DNA of 64,000 nt, taken from assembly GCA_965247385.1 (NCBI GenBank), contig CBDFHG010000005.1, forward strand, positions 62,001-126,000, given 5' to 3'. Below the pieces are notes generated by a model that saw only the letters and a program-made list of their open reading frames with translations, was not told the origin of the DNA and made no database searches. The stretch is from Thermohalobaculum sp965247385. Its GTDB lineage: Bacteria > Pseudomonadota > Alphaproteobacteria > Rhodobacterales > Rhodobacteraceae. Positions 52,295 through 60,626 of this stretch are shown one piece after another. The translations under genes were made by a program, and so were the position numbers. Every line of letters starts with the position of its first letter. Position 1 is the stretch's first letter.

Positions 52295-53667
52295 CAGCGG
52301 TTGACCTTGGTAATGATCGCGCCGAGATCGGACATAAGCCTGGTGAAAGACGGAAAGCTTGTAGCGATCGGTCCGGCGTCATCGATTGTGACCGGGTTCC
52401 GCGCGGCCAGGCCAAGGCACAGGAATGCCATCGCAATCCGGTGGTCGAGATGGGTCGCGACCATGCCGCCGCCGGGAACGCCGCCCCGACCGTCGACCGG
52501 GCCACGGCCGTGAACGATCATGCTGTCCGGTTCCTCGGTCACCTCGACGCCATTCGCACGCAGTCCCGCCACCATGGCCGCGATGCGGTCGGATTCCTTC
52601 ACCCGCAGTTCGCCGATCCCGCGCATCACCGTGTCGCCTTCGGCACAGGCGGCCAGCACCGCCAGCACCGGATACTCGTCGATCATGCTGGCGGCGCGCT
52701 CCGGCGGCACGTCGACGCCCTTCAGCAGCGAGAACCGGGCGCGCAGGTCGGCGACCGGTTCGCCACCCTCCTCGCGGAGATTCTCGCGGGTCAGATCGGC
52801 GCCCATTTCGGTCAACGTCTGGTAGAATCCGGCCCGCGTCGGATTAAGGCAAATGTTAGGCACAGTGATCTCGGAGCCCTCGGCGATCAGGGCAGCCGCG
52901 ACCGGGAATGCGGCGGAGGAGGGGTCGCGCGGCACAGCGATCTGCTGGGGTTCGAGCTCGGGTTGACCGGTCAACCGGATCGCCCGGCCTCCGCCCGACG
53001 CCGCCGAAAGTTCCTCCACTACCACCTCGGCGCCAAAACCGCGCAGCATCCGTTCGGTATGGTCGCGGGTTGCCTCGCGCTCGATCACCACCGTCTCGCC
53101 GGGGGCGTTGAGGCCCGCCAGCAGCACCGCCGATTTCACCTGCGCCGAGGGCACCGGCAGGGTGTACTCGACTGGCACCGGATTGGCCGCCCCGGTCAGG
53201 GTCAGCGGCAGCAGGCCGCCGGAGCGCCCCGCGAACCGCGCGCCGAACAGCGTCAACGGGTCGAGGATGCGCCCCATCGGACGCCGCCTCAGCGAGGCGT
53301 CGCCGGTAAATGTGGCGCTGATCGCGGTGGTCGCCACCATGCCCAAGATCAACCGCACAGCAGTGCCCGCATTGCCGCAATCGATCATGTTTTCGGGCTC
53401 CGCAAGGCCCCCAACGCCAACACCATGGATGGTCCAGGCTCCCTCGCCGGTGCGTGTTACGCCAGCGCCGAAGGCCCGCATGGCCTGCGCCGTGCCCAGC
53501 ACATCCTCGCCTTCGAGAAGTCCGGTCACCCGGGTCTCGCCAACCGCCAAGGTGCCAAAGATCAGCGCGCGGTGCGAGACCGACTTATCGCCCGGCACCT
53601 CGGCCGTGCCCGAGAGGCGGGCGGCGCGCCGTGCGGCAACGGGACTGGGGGCCAGGGGGTGAGACAT
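52294..53667 (-). CDS. aroA: 3-phosphoshikimate 1-carboxyvinyltransferase (EPSP synthase)
   Basis: 457 aa from the ATG at 53667. Shikimate pathway step joining shikimate-3-phosphate with PEP. Blocks: VPGDKSVSHRALIFGTLAVG, IDCGNAGTAVRLILGMVATT, GDASLRRRPMGRILDPLTLF, QVKSAVLLAGLNAPG and ELRVKESDRIAAMVAGLRAN. GNAGTAVRL with the alanine in place of glycine (as in class II enzymes) and the length fit the alphaproteobacterial class II type; the class is inferred, not tested. First gene of aroA-cmk-rpsA. Confidence 0.97.
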   Translation of the reverse strand: MSHPLAPSPVAARRAARLSGTAEVPGDKSVSHRALIFGTLAVGETRVTGLLEGEDVLGTAQAMRAFGAGVTRTGEGAWTIHGVGVGGLAEPENMIDCGNAGTAVRLILGMVATTAISATFTGDASLRRRPMGRILDPLTLFGARFAGRSGGLLPLTLTGAANPVPVEYTLPVPSAQVKSAVLLAGLNAPGETVVIEREATRDHTERMLRGFGAEVVVEELSAASGGGRAIRLTGQPELEPQQIAVPRDPSSAAFPVAAALIAEGSEITVPNICLNPTRAGFYQTLTEMGADLTRENLREEGGEPVADLRARFSLLKGVDVPPERAASMIDEYPVLAVLAACAEGDTVMRGIGELRVKESDRIAAMVAGLRANGVEVTEEPDSMIVHGRGPVDGRGGVPGGGMVATHLDHRIAMAFLCLGLAARNPVTIDDAGPIATSFPSFTRLMSDLGAIITKVNR

Positions 53668-53839
53668 GTGGCAGGGCTCCGGAACGGGCAAGCATGGCGG
53701 CATATAGCGCCATCGGGGCCGCGCCGTCCAGCCGCCCGGAAAAGCCGCCGGGAAATGCGAAAGGCGTCGATCCGAAGGCTCGGGTCAACGCCCTTACGCT
53801 AAGCACACAGCACTGAATTCGCGTAGTAAATACCTGGCG

Positions 53840-54007
53840 ATGCAATTCGTGGCAGCCCTCAAACAGCAGGGATTACCACCGCAGGAGATTGCGGATATCC
53901 TTGGCGTGAGCAAAGTTACGGTCAACACAGATATCCGCGAGATCAAGGACGGACAGGCGCGGGCTGCGGCCTTGCGCTCAGGCCCGGGAAGGAACCGGCA
54001 TGGCTGA
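53840..54007 (+). CDS. 55-aa helix-turn-helix protein upstream of Rpn nuclease
   Basis: MQFVAALKQQGLPPQEIADI then LGVSKVTVNTDIREIKDGQA forms a classic helix-turn-helix of the sigma-region-4/resolvase kind. The frame is open upstream for some 10 codons (LNSRSKYLA), so the true start may lie earlier; there is no clear ribosome binding site for the ATG at 53840. It overlaps the Rpn gene by eight bases (Rpn starts at 54000), so the two are probably co-translated. It may repress the pair or guide the nuclease to DNA. Not found as a named family by eye. Confidence 0.6.
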   Translation: MQFVAALKQQGLPPQEIADILGVSKVTVNTDIREIKDGQARAAALRSGPGRNRHG

Positions 54008-55097
54008 ATCGGCAGATCAAAAGCCCCCGGCAAAGATAAGCCACGATGCGCTGTTCCGGGTTTTGCTGGAGGATCCCGACCGGGCGGCCACGCTGCTGCG
54101 GGAATATCTGCCGCCGGCCCTGAGTGCGCGCCTGGCCGATGCGCCGCCAAAACTCCTGGATGGCACCTTCGTGGATGAGCACAGCCGGATGACGCAGAGC
54201 GACCGGCTGTTTGAGGTGAAGCTGACCGACGGCCCCCCTGCCCTGGTGTATACTTTGGTGGAGCATAAATCGGTGTCAGAACCCGGCACGCCGTTGCAGC
54301 TTCTGGGCTATATGGTCCGCATCTGGACGCGATACGCTGAGGACAAACCGGCACGGCTGCGCGCCCTGCCTGTCATCATCCCCCTGGTGTTCTACCACGG
54401 ACGCGCTTCATGGGCCGTGCCGCAGGTTTTTGGTGAGATGGTGCAGATGGATGATGATACCGCGCCCTTCGTGCCGTCGTTTCGCTACGCGCTGCATGAT
54501 CTGGGCACCATCCCGATGGAAGAGTTGTCGGGCGATGCGCCGGTCCGGGCGGTTCTGACCGCCTTGCGTTATGTACAACGCAATGATGAAGTGACCCGTG
54601 AGGTTCTGACGGTGCTGCTGCGCGATCTGCCGGACGGGACCGTATTGAAGAAGATCGTGTTTCGGTATATCGTCGAAAAATACGAGGTGCCGCTGGAAGA
54701 TGTCAGAGCGGCACTGGACACCGCAAAGGATGGTGGAGGCAAAGCGCTGATGGGGACAATCGCAGAAGCACTGAAACAAGAAGGTAAAGCTGAAGGCGAA
54801 GCCAGAGGGCTGGCTGCCGGTGAGATACTTGGCCGTGAAAAAGGCCTTGCGGAAGGCCAGGCGCGCGCCAAAGCTGAGGGCAAAGCTGAGGGCAAAGCTG
54901 AGGGACTGGCTGAAGGTGAAGCCAGGGGCGAAGCCAGGTCCCTGATGCGCCTGCTGGTGAAGCGGTTTGGCCCCCTGCCCGAGCCTGTCGTCGCTCAGAT
55001 TGCGGCGGGGAGCATTGAGGAGTTGGATCGCTGGGTGGACCGTGTTCTTGATGCCCCTGATCTGGAAGCCGTATTCGCGGATCGGCGGGATCACTGA
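54000..55097 (+). CDS. Rpn-family PD-(D/E)XK nuclease / recombination-promoting protein
   Basis: 365 aa. The PD-(D/E)XK fold is seen as DALFRVLLEDPDRAATLLRE, Q-S-D68-R-L-F-E-V and Y-T-L-V-E88-H-K90-S, then the conserved LLGYMVRIWTRYAED and VIIPLVFYHGRASW. After residue 250 comes a low-complexity stretch of AEGK/GEAR repeats, encoded in part by three tandem copies of AAAGCTGAGGGC at 54870-54905. The last 50 residues (MRLLVKRFGPLPEPVVAQIA) form a DUF4351-like helical domain. Rpn proteins (YhgA/RpnA family) are DNA endonucleases. It is paired with the HTH gene in front. Intact. Confidence 0.85.
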   Translation: MAESADQKPPAKISHDALFRVLLEDPDRAATLLREYLPPALSARLADAPPKLLDGTFVDEHSRMTQSDRLFEVKLTDGPPALVYTLVEHKSVSEPGTPLQLLGYMVRIWTRYAEDKPARLRALPVIIPLVFYHGRASWAVPQVFGEMVQMDDDTAPFVPSFRYALHDLGTIPMEELSGDAPVRAVLTALRYVQRNDEVTREVLTVLLRDLPDGTVLKKIVFRYIVEKYEVPLEDVRAALDTAKDGGGKALMGTIAEALKQEGKAEGEARGLAAGEILGREKGLAEGQARAKAEGKAEGKAEGLAEGEARGEARSLMRLLVKRFGPLPEPVVAQIAAGSIEELDRWVDRVLDAPDLEAVFADRRDH

Positions 55098-55310
55098 ATT
55101 GGGTGCCGGACCCGGAAAACACGGCGGTGCCCGTTCGTGTGAAAAGGGCCGGGATTCGCAAATGTCACAAGATTTGCGACACCAGGCGGTCGCGCGTAAA
55201 ACAAAGGAAAAATCCATTGAAAAACATATGTGCGGCTCGCCAGTGCAACAGCTGGCTAAATCCAAGGAAGCAACCCTAATTCAGAAATGAGGTGAACGAT
55301 ACAATCTGAT

Positions 55311-55716
55311 ATGCACTTTTACGGAACTTATGTTTTGGCGCGAGCTGCCGGTATTTCAAAAGATGATGCAGGTGTGATTGCGTACGCGGCTCAGTTTGTT
55401 GACGATTCAACTAAAACTGACAGCCAGACCCACAAAGATGGCGGGCTTCTTTACGGTACCGCGACTGTCCATAGCAAAATGCAGGCTGTTGCGAACGCCA
55501 ATGTTGATCGACTTGAACAACGACGGGTTTGGGTGCCGTTTCATTTTCTGCCAGGAGGCCAAGGTGATACTCTGGAAGAGCGCCTTCTCTGTGTAAAAAA
55601 ACAGCGATATCGCAAACTCAATGCTCACTCACCATATTGAGACAGCCGCGAATGGACAATGCAAATTTGCACTGGAACTGGTTGGTGTTGCGGCACATGT
55701 GTATATGGATACATTT
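55311..55716 (+). pseudogene. DUF6765-like protein, frameshifted and truncated by ISL3
   Basis: MHFYGTYVLARAAGISKDDA then GVIAYAAQFVDDS is the N-terminus of the DUF6765 type (HFYGTY, A-A-Q-F-V-D-D). The frame fails at seven A around 55594-55600. With one A fewer it continues KNSDIANSMLTHHIETAANG then QCKFALELVGVAAHVYMDTF, again family-like, until 55716, where the ISL3-end sequence starts. The rest of the gene is gone. The DNA is A+T-rich compared with its surroundings, suggesting foreign origin. Function unknown. Confidence 0.65.
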
Positions 55717-56063
55717 GGTTCTTCGACGTATCAAATGGATTTGACTATATCTCCGAGCGGGGCTGCGATCAAGTAGATCATGGTGATGAAGGTCTCGGTG
55801 TTGCGGTAGCCTCTGGCTCTTGCCCTGGCGGCCTGAAACAGTCCGTTCATTGCTTCCATGCGGGGCTTCCATGCGGGCGTTGCTGTGGATTGACGTCCAA
55901 CGTTCGAGAATGCGCTTGGGATGTTTTTTGACCGTCTCCAGAGCCTTGCGGACGGCTTCGAGCAGCGGAGCGTCTCCGGTCTGTTCGTGTCGAGACGCTG
56001 TTCGACCAGCCGCCATGGTGGCGTGACCCCGAGGCCAAGAGCCAATACATCCTGAGCATCCAT
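55717..56063 (-). pseudogene. ISL3-family transposase, internally deleted
   Basis: Start MDAQDVLALGLGVTPPWRLV at 56063 with GGAGGGAGGGACAG upstream is the ISL3 transposase N-terminus. After about 25 residues an internal deletion and frame change lead to VRKALETVKKHPKRILERWT then SIHSNARMEA, and the C-terminus MNGLFQAARARARGYRNTET then FITMIYLIAAPLGDIVKS. An intact member has over 400 aa. Positions 55717-55766 recur at 8793-8842 (48/50), so another copy's end lies there. Dead element that truncates the DUF6765-like gene. Confidence 0.8.
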
Positions 56064-56232
56064 CGCCTGTCCCTCCCTCCGTTGTTGTCTATGATGACAG
56101 AGGGTAGCTGATTACGCCCTAAGTGACACCCTGAATTACAGGTTAAACGTCTAGGATTCTTGACTCTTTGGGGTTCCCAAATCAGCGAAAGTCTGATTCT
56201 CTGTGATCGACGCAGAGAAGGAGGGAATGGCA

Positions 56233-57290
56233 ATGGCAAGTGTCGAGATTACACGCACGGATATGACGGCGGCGGAGTTGCGAGCGGCGGCGAGGGGCGC
56301 GAAGAATGGGCGCGCGGCGCAACGGATGCTGGCGCTGGTGCTGGAGGGGGCGGACCGGGCGACCGCTGCGGCGACCTGCGGGATGGACCGGCAGACGTTG
56401 CGCGACTGGGTCCACCGCTACAACGCCGAGGGGCTGTCCGGCCTCTACAACCGCCCCTCGCCCGGCAAGCCGCCACTGCTTTCGGCGGCGCAGAAGGCCG
56501 CGCTCGCCGCGCAGGTGGAGAAGGGTCCCGACCCGGAGATCGACGGGGTGGTACGCTGGCGGTGCATTGATCTGAAGTGGTGGATGGAGGCGCAGTTCGG
56601 GGTCGTCATGCACGAGCGCACGGTCGGCAAGCAGCTGGCGGCGCTCGGCTATCGGCGGCTGTCGGTGCGTCCGCAACACCCGAAGGCCGACCCCGCGGAG
56701 CAGGAGGCGTTTAAAAAAACTTCTTCCGGACGGTAGCGGCGGCCCTCCCCGAGGCGGCGCGCGGCAAACCGCTCGAGATCTGGCTCCAGGATGAAGCCAG
56801 GGTGGGTCAGCAGGGCACGCTGACAAGGGTCTGGGCGAAGCGCGGCACCCGCCCCCGCGCCGTCCGCGACACGCGCTACAAATCGGCCTGCATTTTCGGC
56901 GCAGTCTGCCCTGACCGCGCCACCGCCGCCGGTCTGGTCATGCCCTTCGCCGACACCGAGGCGATGAATGCCCACCTCGCCGAGATCGCCCGCGCCGTAG
57001 CCCCTGGTGCCCACGCGGCACTCGTCGCCGACGGTGCCGGCTGGCATGCCAGCAAGGACCTCATAGTGCCCGACAACATCACGCTGATCATTCTCCCGCC
57101 ATACGCGCCCGAACTCAATCCGGTCGAAAACGTCTGGCAATACCTGCGCGCCAACAAACTCGCCATAACCGTCTTCGATGGCTACGCCGACATCGTCGAC
57201 AAATGCTGCACCGCATGGAACTTCTTCGCAAACGATACAGCCGCCATCGCCACCATCACCACACGAAAATGGGCACAGGTCAATCGGTAG
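56233..57290 (+). CDS. IS630-family transposase in two frames, joined by a -1 shift at seven A
   Basis: The first frame, from ATG 56233 (GGAGGGA upstream) to 56736, encodes the HTH part: AAELRAAARGAKNGRAAQRM, GMDRQTLRDWVHRYNAEGLS and RTVGKQLAALGYRRLSVRPQ. At TTTAAAAAAACTTCTTCC (about 56709) a -1 shift leads to FFRTVAAALPEAARGKPLEI then WLQDEARVGQQGTL, and on to the DDE domain: D in LQDEAR, D in LVADGAGWHAS and E in PPYAPELNPVENVWQYLR. The join product would be about 350 aa, normal for IS630. Programmed frameshifting on A-runs is known in IS elements, so this copy may be active. Terminal repeats were not located. Confidence 0.8.
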
Positions 57291-57301
57291 GGCGATTGGT
57301 A

Positions 57302-58237
57302 TTACTTCCAGGATGCGATGACGTCCTGGTTTTTCTCAACCCACTCGGCGGCGGCCTCTTCCGGGGACATGCCGTCAACATCGACCATCAGCGATGCGGC
57401 GACGATCTGGGCGTTGGTGAAGTTGATCTTCTGCATCACACCCCAGGCGGCCGGCCACTCGTCGGAAATGCCCGACCAGGCAGCTTTCTTCAGCCAGCCG
57501 CCGCGCGGTGCGCCGCAATCGCCGGTCGCGTTCGGGTTCGGACCCCATGACGCGTCGTCGAAGCAGGCCGGCACCGGCTCGGGGAAGTCAACAAAGGTGC
57601 CTTCGAACTTGCTCTCGATGAAGTTCGGGGTCCAGTTGAACAGAACGATCGGCTCCTTGCGGTCATAGGCCGATTGCAGCTCGGCCCAGAGGCTCGCCTG
57701 TCCGACATTGATCGCCACCATATCCATCTCCAACGCCGTGATCCGGTCGGCGGAGTTCTTGCCCCAATCTGGCCCGACGAACCGGCCCTTGGGGGCGGTC
57801 TCGGCGGTGGCGAAGATCGCTGCGCAGGCGTTCAGCCCATCCCAGGTGCCCGCCGCCGGGCAGACATCAAGCACATAGCTCGGAATCCACCACTCCTCAC
57901 GTGTCTTCGCATCATGGGCGCCGGCGTCGATCATGCCTTCATCCGCGACGGCCGCCTCGAAAGCGGTCTTCATCGAACCTTCCCAGGCTTCGATCTGGAA
58001 ATGCATGTCGCCATTGGCGATAGCACTGAACTGAAGCTGGCTGTCGGACGGGGCGTATTCGACGGTGTAGCCCATGTCCTCGAGCACCAGCCCGACCACG
58101 GTGGACAGCACCAACTGGCTGGTCCAGTTGTTTTGCACGATGATGATCGGCTCGCTGGATTCCTGAGCCATTGCCGCCGGCGCCATCAGCGCGGCAGCGG
58201 CCACGCCCAGCGCAAGCTTGTGGAAAGATTTAGTCAA
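57302..58237 (-). CDS. ABC transporter substrate-binding protein, glycine betaine/TMAO type (TmoX-like)
   Basis: 311 aa counted from the TTG at 58237. Signal peptide TKSFHKLALGVAAAALMAPA-AMAQ. OpuAC-type binding fold with many tryptophans suited to quaternary-amine cages: QNNWTSQLVLSTVVGLVLED then MGYTVEY, QIEAWEGSMK, EEWWIPSYVLDVCP, LFNWTPNFIES. The adjacent tmm gene makes TmoX (TMAO-binding protein of marine roseobacters) the best guess; glycine betaine or choline remain possible. The native start is disturbed: an IS66 fragment is fused in frame directly upstream, so an original ATG before TKSF may have been lost. No permease or ATPase gene is visible here. Confidence 0.85.
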   Translation of the reverse strand: MTKSFHKLALGVAAAALMAPAAMAQESSEPIIIVQNNWTSQLVLSTVVGLVLEDMGYTVEYAPSDSQLQFSAIANGDMHFQIEAWEGSMKTAFEAAVADEGMIDAGAHDAKTREEWWIPSYVLDVCPAAGTWDGLNACAAIFATAETAPKGRFVGPDWGKNSADRITALEMDMVAINVGQASLWAELQSAYDRKEPIVLFNWTPNFIESKFEGTFVDFPEPVPACFDDASWGPNPNATGDCGAPRGGWLKKAAWSGISDEWPAAWGVMQKINFTNAQIVAASLMVDVDGMSPEEAAAEWVEKNQDVIASWK

Positions 58238-58561
58238 CGGAGCGAACGTTGGCGTGGAAGTCGGCTCCCCGGTTGGAGCGGAATCCCCGGTGACCTTGCG
58301 CAAGGTGGTTGAGGGGCGGATGGCTTGTTCCGCGCCGTTGTTGGTTGGCGGCACGCCGCGTTCGGTCATCAATGTGAACAGGCTGTCGCGGTCTTTGCCG
58401 GAGCGTTTGCGCAGACGAATTCCGTCTTTGTTGGCTGGCTGACAAGCCATAACCTTGTCCATTCGCCGGTCCAGGTCGCCCCGGTATTTCTGAAGCGTAC
58501 TGTCCTTCAGACGCTTTCGCCGTCGGCCCGGAACACCGGCGCGCAAGATAGCTTGACTCAT
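58238..58561 (-). pseudogene. IS66-family transposase C-terminal fragment fused to the binding-protein gene
   Basis: The frame from 58561 reads RRRKRLKDSTLQKYRGDLDR, then GIRLRKRSGKDRDSLFTLMT and VPPTNNGAEQAIRPSTTLRK-VTG. This is the IS66 TnpC pattern (P-P-T-N-N-x-x-E-x-A-I-R-P, R-K-V-T-G). A one-base slip after VTG separates FRSNRGADFHANVRSVD in another frame. The fragment ends where the substrate-binding protein's signal peptide begins. It is open in the same frame as that gene, which would give a chimeric ORF. Confidence 0.8.
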
Positions 58562-58578
58562 CGATAGCTTGACTCATA
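58547..58578. repeat. 16-bp tandem duplication
   Basis: GATAGCTTGACTCATC at 58547-58562 is repeated at 58563-58578 with one difference in the last base. It lies at the outer edge of the IS66 fragment, just after the tmm gene, and probably reflects local slippage or an IS excision scar. Confidence 0.75.
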
Positions 58579-58605
58579 TCCACGCCCTCAATGCAAGAAA
58601 ATTCT

Positions 58606-60003
58606 CTATATCCGGTGCCGATCAAACCCAGGAACGCGACCTTTGGGGTGGGTTGAGTCGTTACCTTGCAGGTACGACTCGAGCGAGTCGTCCAGCGCGT
58701 CCTTCCATGGCGTATGATGCGCCGGCGCCATCGTCCCGGTGATCACCGAGCGGTAGCTGTTGTTACGGAAGGTCATGATGTCTGCCTTCTTGTGCTTCTT
58801 CCACTGGAAGAAGGCGTCGTTGGCACTGTCGATATCGAAGCTGGGATAGTCGGTCTCGGCGATCAGTTCGCCGGTATAGGCGCCCTGGTAGCGGATGCAG
58901 GCGTAGTCATCTTCGAGCGCGTCCTCGGTCGCAATCCGGTCGTCCACATCGGCGACCAGCGTCGCCTTGTCGGACGGGATCTCGATCCGGCCCATGATCA
59001 CGTCGCGCACCCACCAGGCCTGGGCGTCGAACATGTTGAAGGTGTACCACTGGTCCTGCATGCCCAGATAAAACAGCTTCGGGTTATGGACCCAGGCCAC
59101 GCCCTTGTAGAGGTCGGCGGTCGCCAGCCGGTTGGCGGTTTTCAGCCGCAACGCGTCCGGCAGGAACGGGAAGTGGTGGATGTAGCCGGTGCAGAGGATG
59201 ATCGCATCGACATCCTTGGTCGAGCCATCCTTGAAGGTGCAGGTATTGCCCTCGACCTTTTGGAGCAGCGGCACCTCGGCCCAGTTGTCGGGCCAGTTAT
59301 AGCCCATCGGTGCGGTGCGGTGGCTGACGGTGACGGACTTGCAGCCATATTTCCAGCACTGCGAACCGATGTCCTCGGCCGAGTAGCTGGTGCCGATGAT
59401 CAGAATGTCCTTGCCCTTGAATTCCATCGCATCGCGGAAATCATGGGCATGCAGAACCCGGCCGTTGAAGCTGGTGAAGCCCTCGAAATGCGGCACGTTC
59501 GGGGTCGAGAAATGCCCGGAGGCGACGATGACGTTGTCGAATTCCTCGTCGTATTCATGGTCGTCGATCAGATTGTCCGCGGTGACGGTGAACTTGCCGG
59601 CTCCCTCGTCATAGGCGACATGGCGCACCGCGGTGTTGAAGCGGATCATGTCGCGCACGTTGGCCTTCTTCACCCGGCCCTCGATATAGTCGAACAGCAC
59701 GGCGCGCGGCGGGTACGAGGCGATCTGCTTGCCGAAATGCTCCTCGAAGGAATAATCGGCGAACTCCAGCCCCTCCTTTGGGCCGTTTGACCACAGATAA
59801 CGGTACATCGAGCAATGGACCGGTTCGCCATGTTCGTCCAGCCCGGTGCGCCATGTGTAGTTCCACAGGCCGCCCCAGTTGTCCTGCTTCTCGAAGCAGA
59901 CGATCTCGGGAATTCCGGTGCCCGCCTTGGCAGCCGACTGGAACGCCCTGAGTTGCGCAAGCCCCGAAGGCCCGGCTCCGATTATCGCGACGCGTTTCGT
60001 CAT
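58606..60003 (-). CDS. tmm: Trimethylamine monooxygenase (flavin-containing monooxygenase)
   Basis: 465 aa. Oxidises trimethylamine to TMAO with NADPH, FAD and O2. FAD site VAIIGAGPSGLAQLRAF, then CFEKQDNWGGLWNYTWRTGL, SMYRYLWSNGPKEGLEFADY and the NADPH site ILIIGTSYSAEDIGSQCWKY. ASGHFSTPNVPHFEGF is the FMO signature, and LCTGYIHHFPFLPDALRLKT resembles the segment known from roseobacter Tmm. The family ends near LESYLQ; here about 20 extra residues (GNDSTHPKGRVPGFDRHRI) follow, probably because DNA beyond the native stop was replaced near the IS66 scrap. Start at 60003 with GGGAGAAAG upstream. Confidence 0.93.
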   Translation of the reverse strand: MTKRVAIIGAGPSGLAQLRAFQSAAKAGTGIPEIVCFEKQDNWGGLWNYTWRTGLDEHGEPVHCSMYRYLWSNGPKEGLEFADYSFEEHFGKQIASYPPRAVLFDYIEGRVKKANVRDMIRFNTAVRHVAYDEGAGKFTVTADNLIDDHEYDEEFDNVIVASGHFSTPNVPHFEGFTSFNGRVLHAHDFRDAMEFKGKDILIIGTSYSAEDIGSQCWKYGCKSVTVSHRTAPMGYNWPDNWAEVPLLQKVEGNTCTFKDGSTKDVDAIILCTGYIHHFPFLPDALRLKTANRLATADLYKGVAWVHNPKLFYLGMQDQWYTFNMFDAQAWWVRDVIMGRIEIPSDKATLVADVDDRIATEDALEDDYACIRYQGAYTGELIAETDYPSFDIDSANDAFFQWKKHKKADIMTFRNNSYRSVITGTMAPAHHTPWKDALDDSLESYLQGNDSTHPKGRVPGFDRHRI

Positions 60004-60031
60004 ATTGCGCTTTCTCCCATTTATTTGATCG

Positions 60032-60625
60032 TCATACCGGAGATGGATCAGCGCTGGATCGCGCCCAGCCCGGCTCGAAGCCGAGAATGATCGTGTCCGC
60101 CGCCAGGCCCGGATTGAACAACAGGTTGTGCCAGTAGGTCGCCTGGTGAAGCGGATTGCGCCCGGCCAGGGTCCAGACCCGGCATTCCAGGTCATAGCGC
60201 TGGTTGCAGGCTTCGAAGGTCAGGGTCACGCGGCCTGCCTCGCGGATGCTTGCCGCACCCGGCGATCCCGGCGGGAAGGTCGCGGTCAGGGTATCCGAGA
60301 ACTCCGCCGCCTTCTGGTAGTAATATTCGCTGAAGAAGGTCAGCGCCGACTCGCGCCGCAACGCCGGGTCGTTGGTCTTGCGCACCAGATGGCGCATCTC
60401 GGGTGTCTTGGAAAATTTCGGCGACTTCGACATCAGGGTTATGATGTGACCCATCGGCGTGTCGTCCCCCGCCAGGGTCAGGGCCGGTGTGATGCCGTCG
60501 CCCGGGCGGCCCCGGTCATCGCGCATCATCATCTGGCGCACCCGGCACTGCCACCGCATGAAGCTGTCCCGCAGCGGGTTGCTGATGCCCTGCATCCGTA
60601 GCATTTCGCCGGGTTGAGCCATCAT
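60032..60625 (-). CDS. Unrecognised protein in the tmm cluster (197 aa)
   Basis: Start taken at the ATG at 60625, which overlaps the amidase gene's stop by a few bases; the frame is open a further 17 codons. Soluble, basic-acidic chain: MLRMQGISNPLRDSFMRWQC, then GDDTPMGHIITLMSKSPKFS, RRESALTFFSEYYYQKAAEF, FEACNQRYDLECRVWTLAGR and HQATYWHNLLFNPGLAADTI. No signal peptide or known motif is visible to me. It lies 28 bp before tmm on the same strand, which suggests a part in methylamine use. I do not know its family. Confidence 0.75.
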   Translation of the reverse strand: MMAQPGEMLRMQGISNPLRDSFMRWQCRVRQMMMRDDRGRPGDGITPALTLAGDDTPMGHIITLMSKSPKFSKTPEMRHLVRKTNDPALRRESALTFFSEYYYQKAAEFSDTLTATFPPGSPGAASIREAGRVTLTFEACNQRYDLECRVWTLAGRNPLHQATYWHNLLFNPGLAADTIILGFEPGWARSSADPSPV

Positions 60626-60626
60626 C

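Noticed and set aside
58238..58561. N-terminal domain of a novel fusion binding protein
   Set aside because: The segment is recognisably an IS66 transposase tail, so the fusion is accidental.
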